DNA from: Knufia peltigerae
Lineage: Eukaryota > Ascomycota > Eurotiomycetes > Chaetothyriales > Trichomeriaceae
Length of the DNA stretch: 64,000 nucleotides
Direction: 5' to 3'
Assembly: GCA_030247855.1 (NCBI GenBank)
Contig: JAPDRN010000056.1
Span: 1-64,000, forward strand
The position numbers and the translations under genes were made by a program. Below the pieces are notes generated by a model. The model did no database searches. It was given only the letters and a program-made list of their open reading frames with translations, and had not been told where the DNA came from. Below, one piece after another: positions 8,505 through 16,970 of this stretch. Position 1 is the first letter of the stretch. Each line of letters starts with the position of its first letter.

Positions 8505-9545
8505 ATGACCGACGACCGCATCATCGCCGCCGGCGCCACCCGCGAGGATGACGCCGCCGACGCCAGCATCCGACCCAAGCGACTTGCCGACTATCTCGGC
8601 CAGGTGCCGGTGCGCGAGCAGATGGAGATCTACATCCAGGCCGCCAAAGGTCGTGGCGATGCGCTGGACCACGTGCTGATCTTCGGCCCGCCCGGCCTGG
8701 GCAAGACCACCCTCAGCCATGTCATCGCCAACGAACTGGGCGTGGCCCTGCGCGTGACCTCCGGCCCGGTGATCGAAAAGGCCGGGGACCTGGCCGCGCT
8801 GCTGACCAACCTGCAGCCGCACGATGTGCTGTTCATCGACGAGATCCATCGCCTGTCGCCGGTGGTGGAGGAAGTGCTGTATCCGGCAATGGAAGATTTC
8901 CAGATCGACATCATGATCGGCGAGGGCCCTGCGGCGCGCTCGATCAAGATCGACCTGCCGCCGTTCACCCTGATCGGCGCCACCACCCGCGCCGGCCTGC
9001 TGACCGCGCCGCTGCGCGACCGCTTCGGCATCGTCCAGCGCCTGGAGTTCTACAGCGTCGAAGAACTGACCCGCATCGTGCGCCGCTCGGCCGCGATCCT
9101 GGCCATCGACTGCACCGCCGACGGGGCAGGGGAGATCGCGCGCCGCGCGCGTGGCACCCCGCGTATCGCCAACCGCCTGCTGCGCCGCGTGCGCGATTAC
9201 GCCCAGGTCAAGGCCGGTGGCCACATCGACCAGACCGTGGCCCAGGCGGCGATGCAGATGCTCAAGGTCGACCCGGAAGGCTTCGATGAGCTCGACCGTC
9301 GGCTGCTGAAGACCATGGTCGACTACTTCGACGGTGGCCCGGTCGGCATTGAATCGCTGGCTGCGGCGCTGTCCGAAGAACGCGGCACGCTGGAAGACGT
9401 GGTCGAACCCTACCTGATCCAGCAGGGCTACCTGGTGCGAACCGCGCGCGGCCGCATGGCCACCCACAAGGCCTACCGGCACCTGGGCCTGAAGCCGAAG
9501 AACCCGCCGCAGGACCTGTTTGCCGAGGTCCCCGATGTCGGTTGA
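8505..9545 (+). CDS. ruvB: Holliday junction helicase RuvB
   Basis: RuvB is the hexameric AAA+ ATPase that drives branch migration with RuvA. At 346 residues it is normal length. Walker A is GPPGLGKTTLSHVIANELG (near residue 65), Walker B LFIDEIHRLS, and sensor 1 GATTRAGLLTAPLRDRFG. The arginine-containing RGTPRIANRLLRRVRDY and a winged-helix C-terminus (GYLVRTARGRMAT) complete the protein. The start lies immediately after a partial composite repeat. The 3' end overlaps ybgC by 11 bp, so the gene heads the transcription unit running into the tol cluster. Confidence 0.97.
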   Translation: MTDDRIIAAGATREDDAADASIRPKRLADYLGQVPVREQMEIYIQAAKGRGDALDHVLIFGPPGLGKTTLSHVIANELGVALRVTSGPVIEKAGDLAALLTNLQPHDVLFIDEIHRLSPVVEEVLYPAMEDFQIDIMIGEGPAARSIKIDLPPFTLIGATTRAGLLTAPLRDRFGIVQRLEFYSVEELTRIVRRSAAILAIDCTADGAGEIARRARGTPRIANRLLRRVRDYAQVKAGGHIDQTVAQAAMQMLKVDPEGFDELDRRLLKTMVDYFDGGPVGIESLAAALSEERGTLEDVVEPYLIQQGYLVRTARGRMATHKAYRHLGLKPKNPPQDLFAEVPDVG

Positions 9546-9984
9546 GCCCTCGATTGAACCCCGATTCAGTTGGCCGACACGCATTTACTGGGAAGATACC
9601 GACGCTGGCGGGGTGGTCTACCACGCCCGCTACGTGGCCTTCATGGAACGGGCCCGGACCGAATGGATGCGTGCGCTGGGCTACGGCCAGGAGCGCATGC
9701 GGTTCGAGCACGGCATGGTCTTCGCGGTGCGCTCCATGCAGATGGATTTCATCAAGCCGGCACGGCTGGATGACCAGCTGCAGGTGAGCGCCAGCCTGGT
9801 CCAGCTGAAGAAGGCCAGCATGGTCTTCGACCAGCAGGTCCTGCGCGAGGGCCAGTTGCTGCTGTCCGCGCAGGTCCGCATCGCCGCACTGGACGCGGCC
9901 AGTTTCCGCCCGCGTGGTATGGACGATCTGGTCCTTGCCGCGCTGCAACCCCACCTCCACCCCGAATCCGAACAGAACTCTTGA
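9535..9984 (+). CDS. ybgC: Acyl-CoA thioesterase of the Tol-Pal cluster
   Basis: A 149-residue hot-dog-fold thioesterase (4HBT family) that hydrolyses acyl-CoA and is regularly encoded first in tol-pal clusters. The catalytic signature WEDTDAGGVVYHARYVAFME holds the active-site Asp. The ATG at 9535 lies inside the end of ruvB (11-bp overlap), implying translational coupling; the longer open frame starts further inside ruvB. The next gene, tolQ, begins 10 bp downstream. The family acts in phospholipid metabolism near the inner membrane. The natural substrate chain length cannot be read from the sequence. Confidence 0.93.
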   Translation: MSVEPSIEPRFSWPTRIYWEDTDAGGVVYHARYVAFMERARTEWMRALGYGQERMRFEHGMVFAVRSMQMDFIKPARLDDQLQVSASLVQLKKASMVFDQQVLREGQLLLSAQVRIAALDAASFRPRGMDDLVLAALQPHLHPESEQNS

Positions 9985-9994
9985 GGAACAACGG

Positions 9995-10774
9995 ATGATC
10001 GCAACGCTCCTGGCCCTGCAGGCCACGGTCACCGAGGCTTTGCCGGCTGACGTCAGCAATGCCGCGACCCAGACCCTTGCCCAGGCCACCACCGGCGGCG
10101 GCATCAACTACCTCGAACTGATGGCCAAGGCCAGCCTGCCGGTGAAGATCATCGTGCTGGCGCTGCTGGTCGGCTCGTTCGTCAGCTGGGTGATCATTTT
10201 CCGCAAGGCCCGCATCTTCAAGCAGGCCACCCGCGAAGCCGACGAGTTCGAGAACCGCTTCTGGTCCGGTGCCGACCTGGGCAAGCTGTACAGCTCGGCC
10301 ACCGACCGCAGCCGCAACGTCGGCGGCCTGGAAGCGATCTTCGAAGCCGGTTTCCGCGAGTACACCCGCCTGCGCGACAAGCGCCGGCTGGATGGCCGCG
10401 CCCAGCTGGAAGGTGCCCAGCGCGCGATGCGCACCACCTACACCCGCGAAGTCGACCAGCTCGAACGCAACCTGGAACTGCTGGCCAACATCGGCTCGAC
10501 CGCCCCGTACGTGGGCCTGGTCGGTACCGTGTTCGGCATCATGGTGACCATGCACGACATGATCAGCAGCGGTGCCCAGGCCGGTATCGCTGCCGTCGCT
10601 CCGGGCATCTCCGAAGCGCTGTTCGCCACCGCCATCGGCCTGTTCGTGGCGATTCCGGCGGTGTGGGCCTACAACCGCTTCACCACCCGCGTGGAGCGCA
10701 TGTCGGTGCGTTTCGAGACCTTCGCCGACGAGTTCAGCTCGATCCTGCAGCGCCAGAGCGCTGGCGACGAGTAA
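9995..10774 (+). CDS. tolQ: Tol-Pal system protein TolQ
   Basis: The inner-membrane proton channel subunit of the Tol system, which with TolR energises TolA for outer-membrane constriction at division. The protein has 259 residues. The first membrane segment (VKIIVLALLVGSFVSWVIIF, near residue 50) is followed by a long cytoplasmic loop. Two more segments are around IGSTAPYVGLVGTVFGIM and EALFATAIGLFVAIPAVWAY, matching the ExbB/TolQ fold. The ATG at 9995 follows a GAGGAACAACGG ribosome site. The longer open frame enters ybgC and is rejected. tolR follows after 24 bp. Confidence 0.96.
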   Translation: MIATLLALQATVTEALPADVSNAATQTLAQATTGGGINYLELMAKASLPVKIIVLALLVGSFVSWVIIFRKARIFKQATREADEFENRFWSGADLGKLYSSATDRSRNVGGLEAIFEAGFREYTRLRDKRRLDGRAQLEGAQRAMRTTYTREVDQLERNLELLANIGSTAPYVGLVGTVFGIMVTMHDMISSGAQAGIAAVAPGISEALFATAIGLFVAIPAVWAYNRFTTRVERMSVRFETFADEFSSILQRQSAGDE

Positions 10775-10798
10775 GCGCCAGACCCGGGAGTCCAAGCC

Positions 10799-11227
10799 AT
10801 GTCCGCTGCCATCGGTCGCCGCAAGCGCCGCAAGCTGAAATCGGAAATCAACGTCGTTCCCTATATCGACGTCATGCTGGTGCTGTTGATCATCTTCATG
10901 GTCACCGCGCCCATGCTCACCCTGACCTTCGACGTCGACCTGCCCAATTCCAACGCCAAGGCGCTGGAAAGCAAGCAGGATCCGTTGATCGTCTCGGTGC
11001 GCCAGGACGGCCAGCTCAGCCTCAAGCTGCCCGACGCCAAGGAACCCACCGCAGTCACCGCCGAGGAACTGCAGGGCCATCTGTCCGGCATCGCCGCGCA
11101 GGACAAGGACGTGCGCGTGATCGTCGCCGCCGACCGTGCCGTGGCCTATGAAAAGGTCATCGCGGCAATGGATGTGATCAAGCGCGCCCACGTCGACAAG
11201 GTGAGCCTGGCCACCGATGCGAACTGA
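10799..11227 (+). CDS. tolR: Tol-Pal system protein TolR
   Basis: A 142-residue partner of TolQ in the proton-driven motor. A short basic N-terminus precedes the single membrane helix, which contains the key Asp of the proton path (PYIDVMLVLLIIFMVTAPM, about residues 21-40). The periplasmic domain follows and ends in YEKVIAAMDVIKRAHVDKVSL, as in TolR/ExbD proteins. The 3' end overlaps the tolA start by 11 bp, so translation of the two is probably coupled. Confidence 0.96.
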   Translation: MSAAIGRRKRRKLKSEINVVPYIDVMLVLLIIFMVTAPMLTLTFDVDLPNSNAKALESKQDPLIVSVRQDGQLSLKLPDAKEPTAVTAEELQGHLSGIAAQDKDVRVIVAADRAVAYEKVIAAMDVIKRAHVDKVSLATDAN

Positions 11228-12272
11228 CGTCCTGTCGCCACCGCACAAGCAGGAGCCCGGCTGGGGCCAGCCCCTGTTGCTGGCCGTGCTGGTGCACCTG
11301 CTGGTCGCGCTGATCTTCATCGGCGCCTGGCTGTGGTCACCGCAGCGCAATACCGATGCCGCCGCAGGCGATCCCTCGGTCGAGGCCAGTCTGGCGCTGT
11401 CCGCGTCCGAAGCCGCCGCCGCCCGCCAGGCCCTGCGCCAGTCGGAAAAGCTGGAAGACCTGCCGCCGCCGGTGGCCGAACCGATCCCGGTGCCGGAAGA
11501 CACCATCCCGCCGCCGCAGCCGATTGAAGAGCCGCGCCCGCAGGACGCACCGACGCCGCAGCAGCAACAGGCGCAGGAACGCGTGGCGCAGCCCGACACC
11601 AAGGACCAGGACGCGGTCAGCGCCTTGGCGATCTCGCAGGAAAAGGCCAAGCAGGAGCAGGAAGCCAAGCGCCGCCAGGAACAGATCGACCTGACCGAGC
11701 GCAAGCGCCAGGAAGAGGCCGAGCAGAAGCTGCGCCTGGCCAAGCAGCAGGAAGCGGACGCCAAGAAGAAGCAGGCCGAGCAGGAGCGGTTGGCCGCTGA
11801 CAAGGCAGAGGCCGAGAAGCAGAAGAAGATCGCCGACATCCGCGCCCGCCGCGAGCAGGCCGAGAAGGAAGCCAAGCTGGCCGAGCAGAAGCTGCGCCAG
11901 GTCGCTGCCGCGCGCAATGCCGCAGGCACGGCCGCTGCCGGTGCCAGTGGTGCCGCACAGCCGGCTGCCGGTGGTGGTGGCAGCAGTGACGATCTGTCTG
12001 CCAAGTACGCTGCGGCCATCCAGGCCAAGGTGCTGGCGCAGTGGGTGCGTCCGGACAGCGTGCCGCTGGGCCAACGCTGCCAGATCACCATCAACCAGTT
12101 GCCGGGCGGTACCGTCCGCAGCGCCACGGTCAGCGCCGGCTGCCCGTTCGATGAAGCCGGCAAGCGCTCGATCGAGGCCGCCGTGCTCAACGCCCAGCCG
12201 CTGCCGTACCGCGGTTTCGAGCAGGTATTCGCACGCACGATCAACTTCACGTTCACCGCCCAGGATCGCTGA
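11217..12272 (+). CDS. tolA: Tol-Pal system protein TolA
   Basis: TolA spans the periplasm and links the TolQR motor to Pal and TolB. The 351 residues show a membrane anchor near residues 20-42 (LLLAVLVHLLVALIFIGAWL) and a Pro-rich stretch (PPPVAEPIPVPEDTIPPPQP). A long Lys/Glu/Ala/Gln coiled coil follows (about 130-235), then a Gly/Ala linker. The C-terminal domain (about 255-351) resembles a TonB-like fold (AQWVRPDSVPLGQRCQITIN). The start overlaps tolR. A 249-bp space separates it from tolB, so tolB may also have its own promoter. Confidence 0.95.
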   Translation: MRTDVLSPPHKQEPGWGQPLLLAVLVHLLVALIFIGAWLWSPQRNTDAAAGDPSVEASLALSASEAAAARQALRQSEKLEDLPPPVAEPIPVPEDTIPPPQPIEEPRPQDAPTPQQQQAQERVAQPDTKDQDAVSALAISQEKAKQEQEAKRRQEQIDLTERKRQEEAEQKLRLAKQQEADAKKKQAEQERLAADKAEAEKQKKIADIRARREQAEKEAKLAEQKLRQVAAARNAAGTAAAGASGAAQPAAGGGGSSDDLSAKYAAAIQAKVLAQWVRPDSVPLGQRCQITINQLPGGTVRSATVSAGCPFDEAGKRSIEAAVLNAQPLPYRGFEQVFARTINFTFTAQDR

Positions 12273-12521
12273 GGCGCGGGGCAGGGCAGCCCTTTTGGGG
12301 CTGTCCCGTCATCCAATGACGCCTTTAGTTCTGGATCGTGCGGGCCTGTCCACGCCATGCTTGGGACGAGTCACCCGCACGAAGGTGGCCGCGACGTTAA
12401 CGGCATGTGAGAGGCCCGGCTGGCACTGACTCGGAATTCACGTACCCTTGGTTCATGATTGCGAAGCGGTTCACTGCCGTTTTGTTATCCCTCGTTCCGG
12501 TTCCCCCTATTTGAGCGCTCC

Positions 12522-13841
12522 ATGAAGAAGATGCCTCGCTGGCTTGCCGTGTTTGCGGCCCTGTTGCTGCCCTTTGCTGCCGTCGCGCAGCAGAAGGGGC
12601 TGGATATCGACATCATCGGCGGCAACGCCTCCGCCCTCCCGATCACCATCGTGCCGATGCCCTACCAGGGTGCGGCCGGCGCTCCGCAGACCGACGTCGC
12701 CGGCGTGGTCCGTGCCGACCTCGAACGTTCGGGCCAGTTCCGTACGCTGCCCGAAGCGCAGATCGTCGAAAAGCCGATCCGTGGCGGTGACATCCAGTTC
12801 GCCACCTGGCGCGCGCTGAAGCAGAACTACATCGTCGTCGGCCGGGTCATGGACGCCGGTGCCGGTGCCTACCGCGTCGAGTACGAACTGTTCGACGTGC
12901 CCAAGGGCGAGCGCCTGCTGGGCCTGGCGATGACCGCGCGCGGCAACGCCATGCGTGACGTCGCCCACCAGATGGCCGACGCCATCTACGAGAAGATCAC
13001 CGGTGTCCGAGGCGCCTTCTGGACCCGCATCGCCTACGTGACCGCCAGTGGCAAGGGCGACGCCATGCGCTATGCGCTGATGGTGGCCGATTCGGACGGC
13101 TTCAACCCGCAGACCATCGTGCGTTCGGCCGAGCCGCTGCTGTCGCCGTCGTGGAGCCCGGATGGCAACAAGCTGGCCTACGTCAGCTTCGAACGTGGCA
13201 ACTCGGCCATCTACATCCAGAACATCTCCACCGGCGCCCGTGAACTGGTCACCAGCTTCCGCGGCATCAACAGCGCCCCGGCCTTCTCGCCGGACGGCCG
13301 CAAGCTGGCCCTGACCCTGTCGCGTTCGGGCAACCCGGAAATCTACGTGATGGATCTGGGCAGCAAGCAGCTGACCCAGCTGACCAACCACTTCGCCATC
13401 GATACCGAGCCGACCTGGGCCCCGGACGGCAGCGCGGTGTACTTCACCTCCGACCGCGGCGGCCGTCCGCAGGTCTACAAGGTCGGTGCCGGTGGTGGCA
13501 GCGCCGAGCGCGTGACCTTCCAGGGCAACTACAACGCCAAGCCCTCGGTCTCCTACGACGGAAAGAAGATCGCCGTGGCCCAGGGTTCTGGCAACAGCTA
13601 CAAGATCGCCCTGATGGACAGCTCGCTGGGTTCGCCCCGCTGGAGCACGCTGTCGCCGGGTTCGCTGGACGAATCGCCGAGCTTCGCGCCCAACGCGAGC
13701 ATGGTGCTGTATGCCGCCCGTGAGGGTGGTCGTGGTGTGCTGTACGCCGTCTCGGCCGACGCGCGCGTGCGCCAGCGCCTGGTCCTGGCAGACGGTGATG
13801 TGCGCGAGCCGGCATGGTCCCCATACCGTACCCAGCGCTAA
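12522..13841 (+). CDS. tolB: Tol-Pal system protein TolB
   Basis: A periplasmic beta-propeller protein of 439 residues that binds Pal and contacts TolA. A signal peptide (MKKMPRWLAVFAALLLPFAAVAQ) supports the ATG at 12522; the open frame starts 21 codons earlier without support. The N-terminal domain runs to about residue 165. After it come repeated propeller blades with WSPDG, FSPDGRKLA, WAPDGSAVY and similar motifs. The 249-bp upstream space contains no other gene. The stop is followed by an AT-rich spacer before pal. Confidence 0.96.
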   Translation: MKKMPRWLAVFAALLLPFAAVAQQKGLDIDIIGGNASALPITIVPMPYQGAAGAPQTDVAGVVRADLERSGQFRTLPEAQIVEKPIRGGDIQFATWRALKQNYIVVGRVMDAGAGAYRVEYELFDVPKGERLLGLAMTARGNAMRDVAHQMADAIYEKITGVRGAFWTRIAYVTASGKGDAMRYALMVADSDGFNPQTIVRSAEPLLSPSWSPDGNKLAYVSFERGNSAIYIQNISTGARELVTSFRGINSAPAFSPDGRKLALTLSRSGNPEIYVMDLGSKQLTQLTNHFAIDTEPTWAPDGSAVYFTSDRGGRPQVYKVGAGGGSAERVTFQGNYNAKPSVSYDGKKIAVAQGSGNSYKIALMDSSLGSPRWSTLSPGSLDESPSFAPNASMVLYAAREGGRGVLYAVSADARVRQRLVLADGDVREPAWSPYRTQR

Positions 13842-13905
13842 AAGAGTGTTAATATTTTCTCTGTATTGAACCCCTCATCGGCTTAGGAGCCACAAAGGTA
13901 TCGCC

Positions 13906-14424
13906 ATGAACAAGTCCACCCGCGTTCTGCTTGTTTCCCTGCTGTCCGTGGCCGTCCTGGCCGGTTGCTCGAAGAAGGTCAAGGAAGAAGCCCCGGCTCC
14001 GGTCGATACCGGCACCTCGACCACCACCCCGACCGGTCCGTCCACCTCCGGCCTGTACGGCCCGGGCGATCTGGACACCGATGCCTGCCTGCGTCAGCGC
14101 GTTGTTTACTTCGACCTGGACAAGGAAGAAGTGAAGCCGGAATTCCAGGCCATCATGGCTTGCCACGCCAAGTACCTGCGTGACCGTCCGTCTTCGCGCA
14201 TCACCCTGCAGGGCCACACCGACGAGCGCGGTTCGCGCGCGTACAACCAGGCTCTGGGCGAGCGTCGTGGCAACGGCGTCAACTCGGCGCTGCAGGCCAA
14301 CGGTGGCTCGGCTTCGCAGCTGACCGTCGTGTCCTACGGTGAAGAGCGTCCGGTCTGCACCGAGTCGAACGAGTCCTGCTGGTCGCAGAACCGTCGCGTC
14401 GAAATCGTCTACACCGCGCAGTAA
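13906..14424 (+). CDS. pal: Peptidoglycan-associated lipoprotein Pal
   Basis: An outer-membrane lipoprotein that binds peptidoglycan through an OmpA-like domain and TolB/TolA through the same face. The signal peptide ends in the lipobox LAGC (Cys at about residue 22). A Thr/Ser/Pro-rich linker follows. The OmpA-like domain (about residues 60-172) shows VYFDLDKEEVKPEF, GHTDERGSRAYNQALGERR and the closing NRRVEIVY. The 64-bp upstream spacer is AT-rich (TGTTAATATTTTCTCTG), unlike the rest of the cluster, and may hold a promoter for this abundant protein. Confidence 0.97.
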   Translation: MNKSTRVLLVSLLSVAVLAGCSKKVKEEAPAPVDTGTSTTTPTGPSTSGLYGPGDLDTDACLRQRVVYFDLDKEEVKPEFQAIMACHAKYLRDRPSSRITLQGHTDERGSRAYNQALGERRGNGVNSALQANGGSASQLTVVSYGEERPVCTESNESCWSQNRRVEIVYTAQ

Positions 14425-14427
14425 TCC

Positions 14428-15246
14428 ATGCGCCTTGGCATCAAACTGATGCTGGTCGTTGCGGCAGCCCTCGTGGCTGCCGCACCGGCGCATGCACAAC
14501 GTCAGAGTCTGGCCGACCGCGTCGGTTCGCTCGAGCAGCAGATGTACAACAACAGTGCCAACCAGGACCTGTTGAACCAGATCAACCAGCTGCGGCAGCA
14601 GGTCACCAGCCTGCAGGCCTCGATCGAGCAACTCCAGCACGACAACGCCCAGCTCAAGCAGACCGCCCAGGACCAGTATCTGGATCTGGACAGCCGCCTG
14701 AACCGGTTGGAAGGGGGCTCTGCCGCCCCGGCCCTGCCTGCTGTTCCGGCGAGCGCACCGAAGGCTCCTGCAGCCCCGGCAAAACCCGCAGCGGCGGCCA
14801 CTTCCGAGCGGCCGCCTTCCGTCCATGGTGACCCGGGCAGCCTGGCCGTCACCGGTGACGAGCGTACGTCCTACAACGTGGCCTTCGACGCATTGAAGGC
14901 AGGCAAGTACGATGATTCGGCGCAGCTGTTCCTGAGCTTCCTGGAGCTGTACCCGAACGGCGTCTACGCCCCCAATGCCTTGTACTGGCTGGGCGAAAGC
15001 TATTACGCCACCCGCAATTTCCCGATGGCCGAGTCCCAGTTCCGCGAACTGCTCTCGCGCTATCCCACCCACGACAAGGCCGCAGGTGGCCTGCTCAAGG
15101 TCGGCCTCTCGCAGTATGGCGAGGGCAAGGTCGACCAGGCCCAGCAGACGCTGGAGACCGTCGTGGCGCAATACCCGGGCTCGGATGCCGCGCGTACCGC
15201 GCAGGACCGCCTGCAGTCGATCCGCCTCGGCAATCAGATCCGCTGA
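14428..15246 (+). CDS. cpoB: Cell division coordinator CpoB (YbgF)
   Basis: A periplasmic protein of 272 residues that links Tol-Pal function with peptidoglycan synthesis by PBP1B. The signal peptide ends near AAPAHAQ. A coiled-coil trimerisation segment (about residues 30-95, rich in Gln, Leu and Asn) leads through an Ala/Pro linker into three TPR repeats. These include YNVAFDALKAGKYDDSAQLF and ALYWLGESYYATRNFPMAES. It starts 3 bp after the pal stop codon and is surely cotranscribed with it. PBP1B itself is encoded at 42996 in this window. Confidence 0.94.
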   Translation: MRLGIKLMLVVAAALVAAAPAHAQRQSLADRVGSLEQQMYNNSANQDLLNQINQLRQQVTSLQASIEQLQHDNAQLKQTAQDQYLDLDSRLNRLEGGSAAPALPAVPASAPKAPAAPAKPAAAATSERPPSVHGDPGSLAVTGDERTSYNVAFDALKAGKYDDSAQLFLSFLELYPNGVYAPNALYWLGESYYATRNFPMAESQFRELLSRYPTHDKAAGGLLKVGLSQYGEGKVDQAQQTLETVVAQYPGSDAARTAQDRLQSIRLGNQIR

Positions 15247-15256
15247 TCCGCTGACC

Positions 15257-15273
15257 GGGCGTACAATACGCCC
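15257..15273 (+). promoter_or_regulatory. Perfect inverted repeat over a -10-like hexamer upstream of queE
   Basis: GGGCGTA-CAA-TACGCCC, a 7-bp perfect dyad, contains TACAAT (15262-15267), a good -10 hexamer. It lies 10 bp after cpoB and about 110 bp before queE. It could be an operator, a promoter, or a weak hairpin; no match to a named operator is claimed. Confidence 0.4.
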
Positions 15274-15305
15274 CCTGGCGCTGGGCTGACTCCCGGCAGC
15301 CTCCT

Positions 15306-15329
15306 GTAGAGCCGAGCCCATGCTCGGCT
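15306..15329 (+). repeat. SMAG-type stem-loop
   Basis: GTAG header followed by AGCCGAGCCCATGCTCGGCT, a clean hairpin, in the short space between cpoB and queE. Confidence 0.8.
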
Positions 15330-15385
15330 GCTTTCGTTTCCGGCGCCGATACATCCGTCGCGCGCCTCATGAAGAATTGTTTGCC

Positions 15386-16087
15386 ATGACCGCCGTTTCC
15401 CCGTCCGCCGCCGTCGCCACGCCCAGCGAGATCGTGCAGTCGCCCCTGCCGCGCCTGAAGATCACCGAGATCTTCACCTCCCTGCAGGGCGAAGCCGATA
15501 CCGCCGGTTGGCCGACCGTGTTCGTGCGCCTGACCGGTTGCCCGCTGCGCTGCCAGTACTGCGACACCGCCTACGCCTTCCACGGCGGCACCTGGTGGGA
15601 CATCGACGACATCGTGGCCCACGTGCAGGCGCAGGGCGTGCGTCACGTCTGCGTGACCGGCGGCGAGCCGCTGGCGCAGAAGCGCTGCCTGGTGCTGCTG
15701 CAGAAGCTGTGCGATGCCGGCCTGGACGTGTCGCTGGAAACCTCCGGTGCGCTGGACGTCAGCGCCGTCGATCCGCGCGTGTCGCGCGTGGTCGACATCA
15801 AGACCCCCGGCTCGGCCGAGGTCGCGCGCAACCGGCTGGAGAACCTTCCGCTGCTGACCACGCGCGACCAGATCAAGTTCGTGATCTGCAACCGCGAAGA
15901 CTACGACTGGGCCAAGGCCATGGTCGCCGAACACCAGCTGGTGCAGCGCACGATGGTGTTCTTCTCACCCAGCAAGGGCGAGATCACTGCCCGCCAGCTG
16001 GCGGACTGGATCGTGGAAGACCGGCTGCCGGTGCGCTTCCAGATGCAGTTGCATAAGATCCTGTGGAACGACGAGCCGGGCCGATGA
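15386..16087 (+). CDS. queE: 7-carboxy-7-deazaguanine synthase QueE
   Basis: A radical SAM enzyme that turns 6-carboxytetrahydropterin into 7-carboxy-7-deazaguanine in queuosine synthesis. The protein has 233 residues. The cluster motif is CPLRCQYC (CxxxCxxC, near residue 53), preceded by the conserved SLQGEADTAGWP. A Gly-rich SAM-binding stretch (VCVTGGEPLAQ) follows. The start at MTAVSPS is chosen because the upstream open frame runs through a SMAG repeat. queC lies 77 bp downstream, giving the two successive pathway steps together. The order cpoB-queE-queC-tRNA-Lys resembles that in Pseudomonas. Confidence 0.95.
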   Translation: MTAVSPSAAVATPSEIVQSPLPRLKITEIFTSLQGEADTAGWPTVFVRLTGCPLRCQYCDTAYAFHGGTWWDIDDIVAHVQAQGVRHVCVTGGEPLAQKRCLVLLQKLCDAGLDVSLETSGALDVSAVDPRVSRVVDIKTPGSAEVARNRLENLPLLTTRDQIKFVICNREDYDWAKAMVAEHQLVQRTMVFFSPSKGEITARQLADWIVEDRLPVRFQMQLHKILWNDEPGR

Positions 16088-16164
16088 GCCGGCGCAGCGT
16101 TCCCTGATGTAGCTCCGGCGCGGGACAGCGTGCTGGCTTTCTCCCCCAACCGGATGATTTACCC

Positions 16165-16830
16165 ATGAAGAAGGCAGTCGTGCTTCTCTCCGGCGGCATG
16201 GATTCAGCCGCCGTCATCGCCATGGCCCAGGAACAGGGCTTTGCCGTGCATGCCCTGAGCGTGCGTTACGGCCAGCGCCACACCTCCGAGCTGGATGCCG
16301 CCGCGCGCGTGGCCAAGGCCCAGGGCGTGATCGTGCACAAGACCGTGGACGTGGACCTGCGCAGCATCGGCGGCTCGGCGCTGACCGACGACATCGACGT
16401 ACCCGAGGCGGGCGGCGAGGGTATCCCGGTCACATACGTGCCGGCACGCAACACCATCATGCTGTCGCTGGCCCTGGGCTGGGCCGAAGTGCTTGGTGCC
16501 AACGACATCTTCTGCGGCGTCAACGCCGTGGACTACTCCGGCTACCCCGATTGCCGCCCAGAATTCATCGCCGCCTTCCAGGCGCTGGCCAACCTGGCGA
16601 CCAAGTCAGGCGTGGAAGGCGCGGGCATCACCGTGCATGCGCCGCTGCAGTTCCTCAGCAAGGGCCAGATCGTCAGCGAAGGCGTGCGACTGGGCGTGGA
16701 CTTCGGCCTGACCGTGTCCTGCTACAACGCCGATGCCAACGGCGCCGCTTGCGGGCATTGCGATGCCTGCCGCCTGCGCGCGCAGGGCTTCACCGATGCC
16801 GGCGTGCCCGACCCGACGCTGTACGCTTGA
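16165..16830 (+). CDS. queC: 7-cyano-7-deazaguanine synthase QueC
   Basis: Converts 7-carboxy-7-deazaguanine to preQ0 with ATP and ammonia. The 221-residue protein opens with the PP-loop LLSGGMDSAAVIAMA. It carries the family's conserved VPARNTIMLSLALGWAE and ends in a zinc site, CGHCDACRLRAQGF, plus an upstream Cys (SCYNAD). The start MKKAVVLLSGG is standard. It follows queE on the same strand and is followed by several SMAG-type repeats, which probably mark the end of the unit. Confidence 0.96.
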   Translation: MKKAVVLLSGGMDSAAVIAMAQEQGFAVHALSVRYGQRHTSELDAAARVAKAQGVIVHKTVDVDLRSIGGSALTDDIDVPEAGGEGIPVTYVPARNTIMLSLALGWAEVLGANDIFCGVNAVDYSGYPDCRPEFIAAFQALANLATKSGVEGAGITVHAPLQFLSKGQIVSEGVRLGVDFGLTVSCYNADANGAACGHCDACRLRAQGFTDAGVPDPTLYA

Positions 16831-16839
16831 CTGCCTCTG

Positions 16840-16970
16840 GTAGTGCCGGCCGCTGGCCGGCTTCCCCGGTAGGTGCGAACTCCACCCTGGTGGGTGCGAA
16901 CTGTTGGTTCGCACTCCCTGTCCCGGCGCTACCGACGCTGGCTTTCCGGTAGTGCCGGTCGCTGGCCGGC
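16840..16970. repeat. Cluster of SMAG-type stem-loops
   Basis: GTAG plus TGCCGGCCGCTGGCCGGC at 16840-16861, a GTGCGAAC/GTTCGCAC hairpin near 16890-16914, and GTAG plus TGCCGGTCGCTGGCCGGC at 16949-16970. A rightward-reading CGCTACC near 16927-16933 is the head of another copy in the opposite orientation. The cluster runs into the 3' end of the gene on the minus strand. Confidence 0.85.

Noticed and set aside
12273..12310. GGGCAGCCC/GGGCTGTCCC hairpin after tolA as a terminator
   Set aside because: The stem has a bulge and no T-run follows; not enough to call a terminator.
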